Shown one piece after another: positions 6,492 through 7,085 of a stretch of 7,085 nt of DNA (positions are counted from its first letter, which is position 1; the number at the start of each line of letters is the position of its first letter). The notes under the pieces were generated by a model. It made no database searches and had not been told where the DNA came from. It was given only the letters and a program-made list of their open reading frames with translations. The stretch lies in contig DQVY01000135.1 in NCBI GenBank assembly GCA_015661535.1, positions 1-7,085 of the forward strand. Reading direction: 5' to 3'. This DNA is from Sulfurovum sp. Its GTDB lineage: Bacteria; Campylobacterota; Campylobacteria; Campylobacterales; Sulfurovaceae. Both the position numbers and the translations under genes were made by a program.

Positions 6492-6953
6492 TCACTTCTT
6501 TTTCTTAAGAAGTTTTTTATTCTCCGGGTTATTGAGCAGGGCTTCCATGGAAGATTTCTTAGAAGCTTTGTCTCCTTTTATCTCATCTGCTTTAGGTGAG
6601 GGTTGTGCAAGATTCATGACAATAGGATTGTCTCCCACAAAGATCTGTTTAATAGCGAGCAGCGGTACAGTAACTGTTGAACCAAAGTTTTCACTGCCAA
6701 ATCCTGCTTCAAAGAAAAAATGATCCTCTTCAAGTGCGGCACTCTCAAAGGTGTAGCCGCTTAAAACAAACAGTACCGTATCTTCAAAAGATTCTTTTAT
6801 GCTTGCAGGCAACTCTGGATCAAAAGTGATATATTTTATTTGACAGGCAAGGGCAAACTCCTGGTTCTTTTGAAACAGATAATCGATCGTTTGATAGATA
6901 TGTGTTTGCATGAGGGTACGATACTCAGGTGTCTGAAATAGGTTTATGGTCAT
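6492..6953 (-). CDS. SspB-like protein, putative ClpXP proteolysis adaptor
   Basis: A 153-residue acidic-to-basic protein without signal peptide or membrane segment. Residues 10-116 follow the pattern of SspB (stringent starvation protein B fold): an N-terminal helix, then YITFDPELPA, strand DTVLFVLSGYTFESAAL, strand DHFFFEAGFGSENFGSTVTVPLLAIKQIFV, ending near NPIVMNL. This matches the alphaproteobacterial SspB order FxFDTxxPGV / MTIVLQHQFW / FEVGLSFGGxxxxLxVPFxAIxxFFD. SspB binds ssrA-tagged proteins and delivers them to ClpXP. As in SspB, a flexible charged tail follows (117-153), here ending in NKKLLKKKK, which could act as the ClpX-docking peptide. The match is by eye and remote, so the function is inferred. 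The ATG at 6953 has only a weak ribosome site (TAAAG); the start lies 10 bases after the end of an upstream frame, which suggests translation within an operon. It is convergent with the LysR-type gene. Confidence 0.85.
   Translation of the reverse strand: MTINLFQTPEYRTLMQTHIYQTIDYLFQKNQEFALACQIKYITFDPELPASIKESFEDTVLFVLSGYTFESAALEEDHFFFEAGFGSENFGSTVTVPLLAIKQIFVGDNPIVMNLAQPSPKADEIKGDKASKKSSMEALLNNPENKKLLKKKK
6494..6518 (+). terminator. Possible intrinsic terminator of the LysR-type gene
   Basis: ACTTCTT (6494-6500), loop TTTCTT, AAGAAGT (6507-6513), running into six T (6513-6518) on the plus strand, starting 5 bases after the regulator's stop. The 7-pair stem is AT-rich and therefore weak. The hairpin lies within the last codons of the convergent SspB-like gene, in the stretch that encodes its Lys-rich end. 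Read from the other strand it lacks a U-tract. Confidence 0.4.
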
Positions 6954-6963
6954 AGTAGCTACT

Positions 6964-7085
6964 TTACTTAATTATATTTATATTTAGAATTTTAAATCCT
7001 ATCATAGCATTCATTAAAGCTAGGTGTGTGTATTTATGCAGGTCAGCTTTAGAAATATCTTCTGTATGAAGAAATCCTTCCTCTA
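6964..7085 (-). CDS. C-terminal end of an unidentified protein (partial at the right edge)
   Basis: An open minus-strand frame enters from the right edge (codons from 7083) and ends with TAA at 6966-6964. It encodes 39 residues with the pattern of an amphipathic helical C-terminus: EEGFLHTEDISKADLHKY, then THLALMNAMIGFKILNINIIK. The other two minus-strand frames are broken by stops. Its end lies 10 bases before the SspB-like gene, which fits a shared operon. I do not recognise the family. The frame is short enough that chance cannot be excluded. Confidence 0.45.
   Translation of the reverse strand, partial: EEGFLHTEDISKADLHKYTHLALMNAMIGFKILNINIIK

Noticed and set aside
6971..6976. TATAAT on the minus strand as a promoter for the SspB-like gene
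   Set aside because: It would leave a leader of only about 10 bases, has no -35 partner, and lies within the last codons of the upstream frame; operon transcription seems likelier.

Overview
The window (7,085 bases, AT-rich) looks like a chromosomal segment of a free-living member of the Campylobacterota (Epsilonproteobacteria), probably near Sulfurovum or Sulfurimonas. This is judged from the flavour of the TruB, IspE and UvrD proteins, the AT-rich codon use and TATAAT-type promoters with weak or no -35 boxes. No database search was possible.

Layout. The 3' part of a hybrid sensor histidine kinase gene runs rightward from the left edge to 1451. It meets, tail to tail with overlapping stop codons, a leftward cluster transcribed in the order uvrD/pcrA-type helicase (5410-3344), truB (3224-2394), ispE (2353-1448). 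The uvrD-truB gap is filled almost exactly by two facing GTAG-headed hairpins, a REP/BIME-like element. A divergent promoter region of 176 bases separates uvrD from a rightward LysR-type regulator gene (5587-6489). That gene converges, 2 bases apart, with a leftward gene for a 153-residue protein that I read as an SspB-like ClpXP adaptor (6953-6492). The adaptor gene lies 10 bases behind the end of another leftward frame that enters from the right edge.

How the genes fit together. uvrD, truB and ispE are housekeeping genes (DNA repair helicase, tRNA pseudouridine 55 synthase, MEP-pathway kinase) with no shared pathway. The LysR-type regulator has no obvious target gene in the window; its own upstream region carries a perfect T-N11-A dyad, so autoregulation is plausible.

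Points of most interest: the kinase ends in a phosphorelay-like tail in which the first receiver lacks its phosphoacceptor Asp and the HPt-like domain lacks its His; the SspB-like protein with its charged, lysine-ended tail; the REP pair; and a 44-residue Gly/Glu-rich extension on IspE. I see no CRISPR array, no RNA gene, no transposase and no defence system in the window. There is no gene-free stretch longer than about 180 bases.
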